From positions 124,001-188,000 of the forward strand of contig NZ_BMGG01000007.1 of the NCBI RefSeq assembly GCF_014640075.1: DNA of 64,000 bases, written 5' to 3'. Positions 1 through 7,517 of the stretch are shown here, piece after piece; position 1 is the first letter of the stretch, and every line of letters starts with the position of its first letter. This DNA comes from Chelatococcus reniformis (GTDB lineage: Bacteria > Pseudomonadota > Alphaproteobacteria > Rhizobiales > Beijerinckiaceae). Below the pieces are notes generated by a model. That model searched no databases. It had not been told where the DNA came from and saw only the letters and a program-made list of their open reading frames with translations. The position numbers and the translations under genes are program-made.

Positions 1-897
1 GCCCCTGGCGTCGAGCTTGTGGGGGCCGGCGTCGATGACCACGTCGCCGATGCCGCGATCGGTGTAGCCGGCGGTGGTGTCCCAATAGGCCACCATGCCG
101 TCGGGCGGCGGCAGCGCGCCGCCTTTGATGGCGTCGAACTCCGCCTCGCCGAGCACGCGGCCGTGCACGCCGGGCCGGTCGATCTTGCCGCAATAGGTCT
201 GCGAGACGAAATGGCCGCGGGCCTCGTGAAAATCCCGTGTGCCGGCGATGAGGAAGGGCGTGTCGGGCAGGTGCTTGGGGCGGAAGCGGAAGGTCTCCGC
301 CACGTGGGAGCGGAAGTCGATTGGGGCGACGCGGCCGAGCAGGCCGTTGTAGCGGTTGGCGACGCTCTCCTGGTGCACCGTGGCGCGGCCGCTCGCCGGG
401 TCGAAGGTGGCGGCGACGAAATACCAGGTCTTGGCGATCAGCGGCACCTCGGCCTCGACGTAGTCGACCTCGTCGCCGCGGCCGACCCAGAACTCCAGAT
501 GCCCCTTTCGGTTGATGCCGAGGGCATAGCCCATGTTCCTGTCGTTGTCCCAGCGGCCGAGAAGGCCCTGGCGCTGCCCGGCCTCCGGCAGGCCCGGATA
601 GATGAAGGCATGGAGCGTGAGCGGCCCCTCGAGCGCCAGCACGGCCTCGGGGTCGGCGACCTCGAGGAAGGAGCCCACCTGGGTATACTGCTTGCGCACC
701 GGCCAGGGGCCGTCGGCCTCGCAGGCGACCTCCTCCTCCAGGAAGCCGGGCCCGTCCGGATGCTCGTCGCCATGGATCAGGCGCACGAGCTTGGCCTCGG
801 CTTCGCTGACGCCGTCAGCCGAGACGAAGACGTCGATCGACTGGCCCGGCTTCACCGAGATCTTGTCGGTGTAGCCGAAGATCTTAACCTCTGCCAT
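1..897 (-). CDS. N,N-dimethylformamidase large (beta) subunit-like protein, 3' end outside the window
   Basis: This reading frame starts at the ATG at 897 (MAEVKIFGYTDKISVKPGQS) and stays open for 299 codons to the left edge, so the C-terminal part is missing. The start, with GYTDKISVKPG followed by LVRLIHGD, and the jelly-roll (LamG/concanavalin-like) stretch LTLHAFIYPGLPEAGQRQG at about residues 100-118 match the family annotated as the N,N-dimethylformamidase beta subunit. Enzymes of that family hydrolyse N,N-dimethylformamide or related amides to formate and an amine. The gene lies 123 bp after livM on the same strand and is probably the last known member of an amide-uptake operon. No small (alpha) subunit gene is present between the transporter and this gene. 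The catalytic C-terminal domain cannot be seen, so the family is fairly sure and the substrate is not. Confidence 0.8.
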   Translation of the reverse strand, partial: MAEVKIFGYTDKISVKPGQSIDVFVSADGVSEAEAKLVRLIHGDEHPDGPGFLEEEVACEADGPWPVRKQYTQVGSFLEVADPEAVLALEGPLTLHAFIYPGLPEAGQRQGLLGRWDNDRNMGYALGINRKGHLEFWVGRGDEVDYVEAEVPLIAKTWYFVAATFDPASGRATVHQESVANRYNGLLGRVAPIDFRSHVAETFRFRPKHLPDTPFLIAGTRDFHEARGHFVSQTYCGKIDRPGVHGRVLGEAEFDAIKGGALPPPDGMVAYWDTTAGYTDRGIGDVVIDAGPHKLDARG

Positions 898-960
898 TGC
901 GTACTCCGGCGGTCCTGGCCGTTTCACCGATCCCGCAGCCGGCGACGTGCTTCGGGCTCT

Positions 961-1018
961 TGTGTTGACGCGTCGTCTTCACGCGGATCGGTCCACGTCC
1001 CTCGAAAGCGCCCTTAGC
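961..1018 (-). repeat. Degenerate copy of the 105-110 bp dispersed repeat
   Basis: The stretch gtcttcacgcgga..cggtccacgtccctcgaaagcg resembles the distal half of the repeat found intact at 14375, 42104, 52019, 54688 and 63072 (ttcttcacgcgaaccggcgtcca...cgctcgaaag). The half carrying the 14-bp hairpin is missing. It sits in the gap between livM and the formamidase-like gene. Confidence 0.5.
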
Positions 1019-1020
1019 GC

Positions 1021-2718
1021 TCATGTCTCCAACAGGTCCTGGACCCGGCGCAGGAACACCCCGTGATAGGCCTCGTCCTGGGTCGGGTAGACCTTGTCCT
1101 CGACGATGCGAGGCGCGACGCCGCGCTGGCCGGACAGGGCGACGATGCGGTAGGCCTGGAACGGCTTCACCACGGTGATGGCGTATTTGTCGGCGAGGGG
1201 GGCGCGTCGGAAGTAGAGCAGCAGGCGCTCCAGGGGCTCGCTGTGCTGGCCCAACGGGCTCTTGCGGTGCTCCTCGATGATCTCCGGCGAGATCAGGCTC
1301 TTGAGGTAATCTCGCTGCATCTTGTCGTAGCGGCGCCAGTAGATGAGATCCTTGTCCTTGGTCTCGGTGGCTTCTTCGGGCAGCATCTCGCCTCCTTTCT
1401 CGGCGCGCCTGGACCGCCGCTCGCTCTTCTTCTTGTCGCGCCAGGCGCCGAACTGCGCCTTGATGCCGAACAGGCCGCCCTTCAGGAACAGCACCACGCC
1501 GAGCATGATGAGACCGATCAGGATGAGCCGGATCGGGCCGGTGGCGATCAGCACCTTGTCGAGGAAGATGACGATGGCGGTGCCGACCACCGCGCCCTCG
1601 GCGCGGCCGATGCCGCCGATGACCAGCATGGCGAGGCCGAGCAGCACCGTGTCGAAGCTGAAGATGGAGAAGGACACGCCGCGATAGTGGGCGGTGTAGA
1701 AGCCGCCGATGAAGCCGAGCCCGATCGACGAGATGATGAACACCCAGATGCGGGCCCGGCGAAAGTTGACGCCGGTCGCCTCGGCGAAGGCCTCGCGCTT
1801 CTCCGGCGCCATCTTGAGGATGCGGCCGAGCCGGCGCCCGTCGACGAACCGGTACAGGATCAGCGCTGCGACCATCAGGGCAAAGCAGGCGTAATAGGCC
1901 AGCAACGACTGGCTTTCCTGGCTCCAGCTCTGAGGAATGTAGGTGTCGGCCCCGTAGAGGCCGCCGGTCGACGAGCCGAACTGCTTGGATTGCAGCGTGT
2001 AGACGCGGCAGAGCTCGTTAAGGCCGATGGTCAGGAGCGCGTAGTAGAAGCCGTCCAGGCGGATCGCCGGGATGGCGATGATCAGCCCGAACACGAGCCC
2101 GATCGCCGACCCAACCAAGGGCAGCGTCCACCACGGCAGGCCCATGTGGATCGACAGCCAGGCGGTGCCGAAGGCGGCGGCGCCGACCACGGCGTAGCTC
2201 GCCAGCGAGTAGATGCCCGCGGTGCCGATGATCAGCATCCAGCACAGGTTGATCGCCGCGTAGATGCCGAAGGTGGCGCCTGCAGTCATCAGCGTGTTCT
2301 GGAAATCCGCGGGCATGACGGCGGGCGCGAGCAGCAGGGCGACCAGCCCGAGCACCCACCAGATCGGGCGCTTGTCGACGATGGTCTTCTCGCGCCTCAG
2401 CGTCTTGGGATTGTACTCGCCGCGAATGTGGAGAACGCGCCGCCGGGTTGGCCAGTAACGCATCCGCTGCCACAGGCGCCCGCCGTGACCGGGCCATTTG
2501 TGGTAGTAGCGCAGCCGCCCCACCGGCAGCAGCGGCGCCTTCGATTCCCGCGTCCGCACCCAGACCTCGCGCGGGTCGCGGTGCGGGTTGGACGGGATTT
2601 CCTCCTCGGCGCCCTCGGCGCCCCAGGGGTGGAGCGGATTGCGCCAGGTGCTCGCCGGCGTGTCCGGTACGTCGGCGGTTGCGGTGCCGGGCCGAAGGCG
2701 CTGCTCCACGTCAACCAT
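1021..2718 (-). CDS. livM: LIV-type ABC transporter permease LivM, with long N- and C-terminal extensions
   Basis: This is one of two inner-membrane permeases of a LIV-type (HAAT family) importer. The ATG at 2718 follows a GGAGG site and comes 3 nt after the livH stop. The 565 residues far exceed the usual 320-420. Residues 1 to about 120 are soluble and basic, the membrane core with about 10 segments runs from about 122 to 430 (IWWVLGLVALLLAPAVMP opens it), and the last 125 or so residues are a charged soluble tail. The core contains the permease signature region (AEATGVNFRRARIWVFIISS). The tail is not obviously an ATPase or a known domain. Because the gene is co-transcribed with an amidase-like gene, the transported substrate is probably an amide or urea-like compound rather than a branched-chain amino acid. 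Confidence 0.88.
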   Translation of the reverse strand: MVDVEQRLRPGTATADVPDTPASTWRNPLHPWGAEGAEEEIPSNPHRDPREVWVRTRESKAPLLPVGRLRYYHKWPGHGGRLWQRMRYWPTRRRVLHIRGEYNPKTLRREKTIVDKRPIWWVLGLVALLLAPAVMPADFQNTLMTAGATFGIYAAINLCWMLIIGTAGIYSLASYAVVGAAAFGTAWLSIHMGLPWWTLPLVGSAIGLVFGLIIAIPAIRLDGFYYALLTIGLNELCRVYTLQSKQFGSSTGGLYGADTYIPQSWSQESQSLLAYYACFALMVAALILYRFVDGRRLGRILKMAPEKREAFAEATGVNFRRARIWVFIISSIGLGFIGGFYTAHYRGVSFSIFSFDTVLLGLAMLVIGGIGRAEGAVVGTAIVIFLDKVLIATGPIRLILIGLIMLGVVLFLKGGLFGIKAQFGAWRDKKKSERRSRRAEKGGEMLPEEATETKDKDLIYWRRYDKMQRDYLKSLISPEIIEEHRKSPLGQHSEPLERLLLYFRRAPLADKYAITVVKPFQAYRIVALSGQRGVAPRIVEDKVYPTQDEAYHGVFLRRVQDLLET

Positions 2719-2721
2719 GGC

Positions 2722-3603
2722 TCAGGCCTCCCGGGCGCGGTCGAGGATGCCAGCGATGCCGCGGGGGCGCATCAGCAGGATCAGGATGATCAGCAGGAAT
2801 TGGGTGATGAGCACGTACTGGCCGCCCATCAGGCGCGCCGTGAGCGCCTCGTTGAGGCCGAGCAGCACCGCGGCGATGACGGCGCCGCGCACGCTGCCCA
2901 GGCCGCCGCAGAGCGCGATGCTGACGCCCTTGATCATCGGCGCCAGGCCGCCGAACGGCGAGATGTAGTAGGTCTGCGACAGCAGCACGGCGGCAAGGCC
3001 CGCCAGCCCCCCGGTGATGGCCATGACGTAAAAGCCGGTGCGGCGCACGCCGATGCCGACGATGGCCGCGGCGTGCGGATTCATCATCATGGCGCGGATC
3101 TCGAGCCCCCGGCGGCTGGAACGCATCCACATGAGCACGGCCGTGACCACGGCGATGGAGACGACGACGTTGCCCACCTTGTCTGCGGTGAGCACCACGC
3201 CGGCGAGGCTGATCTTCCAGCTGCCGAAGATCTCGGGCAGGTTCTTGGCCCGGGGGCCGAAGATGGCGAGCAGTGCCTGGCCACCGATGAGGCTGATGGC
3301 GAGCGTGGCGATCAGGCCGCGCACGGTGAAGTTTGGCTTGTCGTGGATGGGGATGAAGGCCAGAGCGCAGACCAGCAGGCCGCCCAGCGCCCCGGTGAGC
3401 ACGCCGCAGGCGACCACGACGACACCGTTGGTGGAGATGTGCTGGGCGCCGAGCCAGGCGCCGTAGCCGGAGAGTGCGAAGATGAAGCCGTAGGCCAGGT
3501 TGATCAGGCCGACGCTCGACCAGGTGATCGACAGGCCGATGGCCAGCGTGCCGTAGATGCAGGCGAGCACGACGGCATTGGTGATAATGAAGCCCAGATC
3601 CAT
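2722..3603 (-). CDS. livH: LIV-type ABC transporter permease LivH
   Basis: This 293-residue protein is a polytopic membrane permease that partners LivM. It begins MDLGFIITNAVVLACIYGTL and has about eight hydrophobic segments. The LivH hallmark LAIGLSITWSSVGLINLAYG lies near residues 20-39, and the cytoplasmic coupling region includes RRGLEIRAMMMNPHAAAIVG. Length is normal for LivH. The gene starts 3 nt after the livF stop codon and ends 3 nt before livM, so the operon is tightly packed. An AGCTG-containing weak ribosome site precedes the ATG, which suggests translational coupling to livF. Confidence 0.92.
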   Translation of the reverse strand: MDLGFIITNAVVLACIYGTLAIGLSITWSSVGLINLAYGFIFALSGYGAWLGAQHISTNGVVVVACGVLTGALGGLLVCALAFIPIHDKPNFTVRGLIATLAISLIGGQALLAIFGPRAKNLPEIFGSWKISLAGVVLTADKVGNVVVSIAVVTAVLMWMRSSRRGLEIRAMMMNPHAAAIVGIGVRRTGFYVMAITGGLAGLAAVLLSQTYYISPFGGLAPMIKGVSIALCGGLGSVRGAVIAAVLLGLNEALTARLMGGQYVLITQFLLIILILLMRPRGIAGILDRAREA

Positions 3604-3606
3604 CGC

Positions 3607-4365
3607 TTACAGCTCCCGCCGGGTCTGGAAGGCGAGCGCGGCCGACGCTTCGCCCTTGAGCTTGCCCACATGCATGCCGATGATGCGGTCGACCTTGCCC
3701 TCGAGCAGGGCCACGTTCTGCTCGGCGATGACCATGGCCGAGCTCCCGAGCTCGACGCTCATGAGCGCCGCCATGACGCTCTTGCCGGCCTTAGGGGCCA
3801 AACCCAGCGACGGTTCGTCGACCAGGAACAGGGAGGCCTCCGCCATCAGCCCGCGGCCGATGGAGACCATGCGCCGCTCGCCGCCGGACAGGCGCCCGAC
3901 GGGCGTGTCCATCAACTTGACGAGCGGCGGGAAGATCGCCAGCACCCGTTCCTTGCGCTGCTTGCGCTCACGCCAGGCGCGCGGCGTGAAGGCGCCGGAA
4001 TCCAGGTGCTCCCCCACGGTCAGGCCGTGGAAGATCTCGTCGCCCTGGGGGATCAGCGCCAGGCCCTGGCGCACCACCAGATGCGTGAAGCGGCCGGGGC
4101 CCTGGCTGCGGGTGCGGCCGACCTCCACGCCATTCAGGCGGATCGAGCCGCGCTGCCAGCCGGTGAGACCGGCGATGGCATAGAACAGGGTCGACTTGCC
4201 GTGGCCGTTGAGGCCGACCAGCCCGACCCGCTCGCCGGAATAGACGATGAAATCGAGGGCGTGGATCACCCGCATCGGCCCGTAGCCGGCGGAGAGGCCC
4301 TTCACATTGAGGATCTCGTGCTTGGCAGGGGCGCCCCCTGGGGCGGCGATGGCCGCGGCGTCCAT
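3607..4365 (-). CDS. livF: LIV-type ABC transporter ATP-binding protein LivF
   Basis: This 252-residue cytoplasmic ATPase is one of the two nucleotide-binding subunits of the importer. Walker A is GLNGHGKSTLF, in which the usual acidic or alanine position is a histidine. The Q-loop region is LALIPQGDEIF, the ABC signature is LSGGERRMVSIGR, and Walker B is ASLFLVDEPSLGLAPK. A roughly 20-residue N-terminal leader (MDAAAIAAPGGAPAKHEILN) precedes the ABC fold. The gene lies 3 nt downstream of livG and 3 nt upstream of livH. The combination of LivF-like length and the LGLAPK motif distinguishes it from LivG. Confidence 0.92.
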   Translation of the reverse strand: MDAAAIAAPGGAPAKHEILNVKGLSAGYGPMRVIHALDFIVYSGERVGLVGLNGHGKSTLFYAIAGLTGWQRGSIRLNGVEVGRTRSQGPGRFTHLVVRQGLALIPQGDEIFHGLTVGEHLDSGAFTPRAWRERKQRKERVLAIFPPLVKLMDTPVGRLSGGERRMVSIGRGLMAEASLFLVDEPSLGLAPKAGKSVMAALMSVELGSSAMVIAEQNVALLEGKVDRIIGMHVGKLKGEASAALAFQTRREL

Positions 4366-4368
4366 CGC

Positions 4369-5127
4369 TCAGGCCTCCTCGTCCGCCATCTCGAAATAGG
4401 CCGCATGCACCTTGGGATCGGCCAGGATCTCCTTGAGCGAGCCGTGGGCGATGGCTTCGCCCGCATCCATGACCATGACCCGGTCGGCAATCTGTTCCAA
4501 GAGCTCGATGCGATGCTCGACGATGATGATCGCCACGTTCATCTCCTTGGAGAGCATGCGGATGAGGTGGTCGATCTCGTCGACTTCGGAGTTGATCAGG
4601 CCGGCCGCCGGCTCGTCCATGAGCAGCAGCGGCGGCCGCCGCATGAGCAGGCAGGCGAGCAGCAGCTTGCGCCGGTTCATGGTCTCCAGCCGCGCCGTCG
4701 GCTCCTCGTCGCGCGCGTGGAGGCCGACGAGCTCGGCGCCGTATTCGGCGTCGAAGCGGGTGAGGTAGGGCCGGTAGGCCTGGCGCGTGGCCTTGAAGGT
4801 CTCGCCGACGGTGAGTTCGTCCGGCACCACCGGCGTCTGGTAGGTGCGGCCGATGCCGAGCCGGGCCCGGGCGTGCAGCGGCAGGCCCGTCACGTCGCGG
4901 CCCTCGAACAGGACGCGACCGCTCTTGGGCCTGAGGCGGCCAGAGAGCACCTCGAACAGGCTGGTCTTGCCGGCCCCGTTGGGGCCGATGATGCCGAGCA
5001 CCTCGCCGCGGCGCACCTCGAGGCTGATGCCGTGCAGGATGGCACGACCACCGAGGTCGAGCCTGATGTCCTCGCAGCCGAACAGCGGGGCCCCCGGGGC
5101 GGAGGATGCCGCAGGAGCCGCGGGCAT
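4369..5127 (-). CDS. livG: LIV-type ABC transporter ATP-binding protein LivG
   Basis: This is the second ATPase subunit, 252 residues from the ATG at 5127 (MPAAPAASSAPGAPLFGCED). The frame is open further upstream, but that region is the 3' end of the binding-protein gene, so this start was chosen. Its ATG shares one base with the stop codon of that gene (TGATG), a coupled start. Walker A is GPNGAGKTSLFEVLSG and Walker B is RRPPLLLMDEPAAGL. The region where the LSGG signature would be expected reads RRKLLLACLLMRR and is degenerate. The C-terminal LivG-type region (VMVMDAGEAIAHGSLKEIL) is present. The degenerate signature is unusual but occurs in some paralogous LIV ATPases. Its partner LivF retains a canonical signature. 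Confidence 0.88.
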   Translation of the reverse strand: MPAAPAASSAPGAPLFGCEDIRLDLGGRAILHGISLEVRRGEVLGIIGPNGAGKTSLFEVLSGRLRPKSGRVLFEGRDVTGLPLHARARLGIGRTYQTPVVPDELTVGETFKATRQAYRPYLTRFDAEYGAELVGLHARDEEPTARLETMNRRKLLLACLLMRRPPLLLMDEPAAGLINSEVDEIDHLIRMLSKEMNVAIIIVEHRIELLEQIADRVMVMDAGEAIAHGSLKEILADPKVHAAYFEMADEEA

Positions 5128-6413
5128 CAGCTCCACCACGGCGCCGGCTTGAGCGTCGCTTCCTTGATCTCGTAGGGGTAGATGATCTTGTGCTCGCCAT
5201 CCTGCACCTGGACGTAGAGCTGGCTCATGCCCTTCTCGAGCTCGGTCGCTGTGACGGCAAAGCCGTTGTCGGGGAAGTGGGCGGCCTCCTGATATTCGTT
5301 GTTCATGTCCATGTAGCCGCACACGCCGCGGAACGGATGGGTGCGGATCCAGTCGCATGCGGCCTTGAAGTTGCTGGGATCGCCCGTCGCCTCCCAGGCG
5401 GCCTTCAGGTAGTAGGCGATGTCATAGCCGTTGCCGGTGTAGACGAGGCCCATGATGCCGGGGAAGCGCGCCTTGTATTTCTTGCGGAAGGCGTTGCCCT
5501 TCTCGTCGGCGTAGACGCCGAGCACCGTGCTCCAGCAGAAGCCGTTGGCGGCCGAGCCGGCGAGCGTCAGGAACTCCGGCTGCGAGGGCCCGTACTGGAG
5601 ATAAACCAGCGAGTTCGGCACCGGATCGGCCTGGAACTGCTTGCAGAACGCGGCGTATTCGGCGGCGACCCAGTGGTCGATCATGATGGCGCCGGCGTCG
5701 ACCGCCTTGAGCTCCTGGATCACCGGCCCCCAGTCCTGCACCGGGAACTGGATGTCGGTCACCTTGGCGACCTCGAAGCTGCTCTTCTTCAGGGCCTCCT
5801 GGGCGGCGCGCGAGATCGTCTGGCAATAGGCGACCTGCTCCTGGACGATATGGACCTTGCGGTTCTTGGGCTTCCAGTTGCCGCTGTCCTCCATCGCCTT
5901 GAGCCAGATCGGGTACGTATAGCCGTAGTGCACTTCCGAGGGGTCGGTCTGGAAGATGTGGCTGTACTTCTGCGGATCCTTCTTGAAGGCTTCGGTGGCG
6001 GCGCGCTGGGTATTGCCCTGCACGTAGGGGCATTTGTACTTGGCCGACGCGTCCATGGCCGGGATCGGCACGAACAGGAATGCGTTGGAGATGGCGTGCA
6101 CCTTGGCGTCGACGCAGGCGGCGATGGCCTGCTGGCAGCTCTCCGGCGAAAGCTTGTCGACGTCGGTGACGAACAGCTTGAGCGGGCGGCCGTTGATGCC
6201 GCCGGCGGCGTTGATCTCCTCCATGGCGAGCGTCGTGCCGTTCAGGTGATCGAGGTCGTCGGCGACGCCGGCGGCGGCGGTCTGGCTGGTCGGCACGCCG
6301 AGCACGATGGGGTCGGCCGCCCAGGCGGACCGCATCAAGAATGGGCTTGGGAGTGCGGCGGCGGCACCGCCGGCGGCGGCAACTTTCACGAGCGAGCGGC
6401 GACTGATCTTCAT
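5127..6413 (-). CDS. Periplasmic substrate-binding protein of the amide/LIV-type importer, Tat signal
   Basis: This 428-residue type I periplasmic-binding-fold protein is the receptor of the livGFHM importer. The start at 6413 was preferred over an in-frame upstream start because an AAGGGGA ribosome site precedes it and because it begins directly with a signal peptide. MKISRRSLVKVAAAGG carries a twin-arginine motif (SRRSLVK), a hydrophobic stretch and AWAADP as the probable cleavage site, which suggests export by the Tat pathway. The mature part has the AmiC/UrtA-like pattern LAMEEINAAGGINGRPLKLF. The nearby amidase-like gene and the similarity to urea and short-chain amide receptors suggest an amide ligand. 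It heads the operon and is divergent from the two-component genes. A cytoplasmic-looking paralogue is encoded at 9096. Confidence 0.9.
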   Translation of the reverse strand: MKISRRSLVKVAAAGGAAAALPSPFLMRSAWAADPIVLGVPTSQTAAAGVADDLDHLNGTTLAMEEINAAGGINGRPLKLFVTDVDKLSPESCQQAIAACVDAKVHAISNAFLFVPIPAMDASAKYKCPYVQGNTQRAATEAFKKDPQKYSHIFQTDPSEVHYGYTYPIWLKAMEDSGNWKPKNRKVHIVQEQVAYCQTISRAAQEALKKSSFEVAKVTDIQFPVQDWGPVIQELKAVDAGAIMIDHWVAAEYAAFCKQFQADPVPNSLVYLQYGPSQPEFLTLAGSAANGFCWSTVLGVYADEKGNAFRKKYKARFPGIMGLVYTGNGYDIAYYLKAAWEATGDPSNFKAACDWIRTHPFRGVCGYMDMNNEYQEAAHFPDNGFAVTATELEKGMSQLYVQVQDGEHKIIYPYEIKEATLKPAPWWS

Positions 6414-6833
6414 GATCCAAATCCCCTTGGGCGACGTTTTGGTGGCGTGGCGCGTCCCACGATTCGGGCACGCCGCCTGATCGCTGTGGCTAGATATTTT
6501 ATCTAGCTGTATTGCCAATACGCTAAGACTGGGTGGCGGCAGCGGTCAAGGCCGTTTAGAGGGCGTGACGAGACTATTTTGGGCGATGAGCTGGATATTT
6601 GCAATGCACAACGCTGCACTACAATGATGCGGTAGTATCAGAGTGTCGCCTCAAAGTAAGGCTGTGCGCGGCGTTCACCCTGATATATAGGTGATATGTC
6701 TAGATGAATCGCAAGATCGCTGCCGCGGCGCAGCGAGCCGAGGGACGCGGGTTGCGTCGCGGGCGGCGGCAAGCGAAAAGACGCGCCCGAGGCGGAAGGC
6801 CGCCGGCGTCAGGCGCCATTCGAGCGAAACGCG
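6414..6833. promoter_or_regulatory. Divergent promoter region between the amide importer and the two-component operon
   Basis: This 420-bp gap separates the binding-protein start at 6413 from the response-regulator start at 6834. It holds an A+T-rich patch at about 6485-6700 in otherwise very G+C-rich DNA. It also holds a clear palindrome at 6489-6507 and a weaker inverted repeat (TCACC...GGTGA) near 6676-6695. It must carry promoters for both directions. No convincing coding sequence was found in it. Confidence 0.6.
6489..6507. promoter_or_regulatory. 19-bp palindrome upstream of the amide importer, candidate regulator-binding site
   Basis: GCTAGATA-TTT-TATCTAGC is a perfect inverted repeat with 8-bp arms and a 3-bp spacer, 76 bp upstream of the binding-protein start. 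Its position between the transporter and a NarL-type regulator makes it a plausible operator for that regulator. The assignment is inferred from position only. Confidence 0.5.
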
Positions 6834-7505
6834 ATGAAAGTATTGATCGCCGACGATCACTGGATGGTGCGCGAGTCGCTCAAGCAGGTGATGCGGCGGC
6901 TTCGGCAGACGCTCGACGCCCTCGAGGCGGAAACCTTCGACGAGGCGATCGCGACCTTGCTCGCCCATCCCGACATCGACCTCGTGCTGGTCGACCTGGT
7001 CATGCCCGGCTTCGACGCGTTCGCAGGGCTCCAGCGCATGCGCGAGCAGTTTCCCAACGTGCCGGTGGTGGTGGTGTCGGTGCATGAGGACCTGGAGCAC
7101 GTGCTGCGCTCGGTCGAGCACGGCGTCATCGGCTACATCCCCAAGTCGGCCGACGGGCCGGAGATCGAGCGTGCCCTGGAGCGCGTGCTGGCAGGCGAGG
7201 TGTCGTTTCCGCGGCGCGTCATCGAGCGCTCGGCCGGCGCCGGCAACCCGCGTGCACCGGCCGAGCCGCCGACGCCGCCGCCCAGTGCCTACGACAGCCT
7301 CACCAACCGGGAGCGCGACGTGCTGTCGTTGCTCGGGCGCGGCTATTCGGTGAAGCGCATCGCCGAGGACCTCGACCTGAGCAGCCAGACCGTCCGGGTG
7401 CACCTGAGCAACCTGATGAAGCGGCTCGGCCTGCGCGACCGCTCGGCCGCCATCCACTATGCGATCAGCCTGGCCAACGAGACCGGGCCGGCCGGCAGAA
7501 CCTGA
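6834..7505 (+). CDS. NarL/FixJ-type response regulator
   Basis: This 223-residue DNA-binding response regulator has a receiver domain at residues 1 to about 120 and a LuxR-type helix-turn-helix at about 155-212. The receiver has the acidic pocket ADDH at residues 6-9, the phosphoacceptor Asp54 in VLVDLVMPG, and a conserved Lys in IPKSADG. The output domain includes LTNRERDVLSLLGRGYSVKR and the recognition-helix segment SSQTVRVHLSNLMKRLG. It is 12 nt upstream of a hybrid histidine kinase, its probable partner. It faces away from the amide importer, which it probably controls. Confidence 0.92.
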   Translation: MKVLIADDHWMVRESLKQVMRRLRQTLDALEAETFDEAIATLLAHPDIDLVLVDLVMPGFDAFAGLQRMREQFPNVPVVVVSVHEDLEHVLRSVEHGVIGYIPKSADGPEIERALERVLAGEVSFPRRVIERSAGAGNPRAPAEPPTPPPSAYDSLTNRERDVLSLLGRGYSVKRIAEDLDLSSQTVRVHLSNLMKRLGLRDRSAAIHYAISLANETGPAGRT

Positions 7506-7517
7506 AGGATCGGCCCG

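Noticed and set aside
1063-5175. A 1370-codon open frame on the plus strand, opposite the importer genes
   Set aside because: It has no ribosome site and reads as low-complexity Asp/Ala/Gly/Arg text. It is the mirror of the well-supported liv genes in very G+C-rich DNA.
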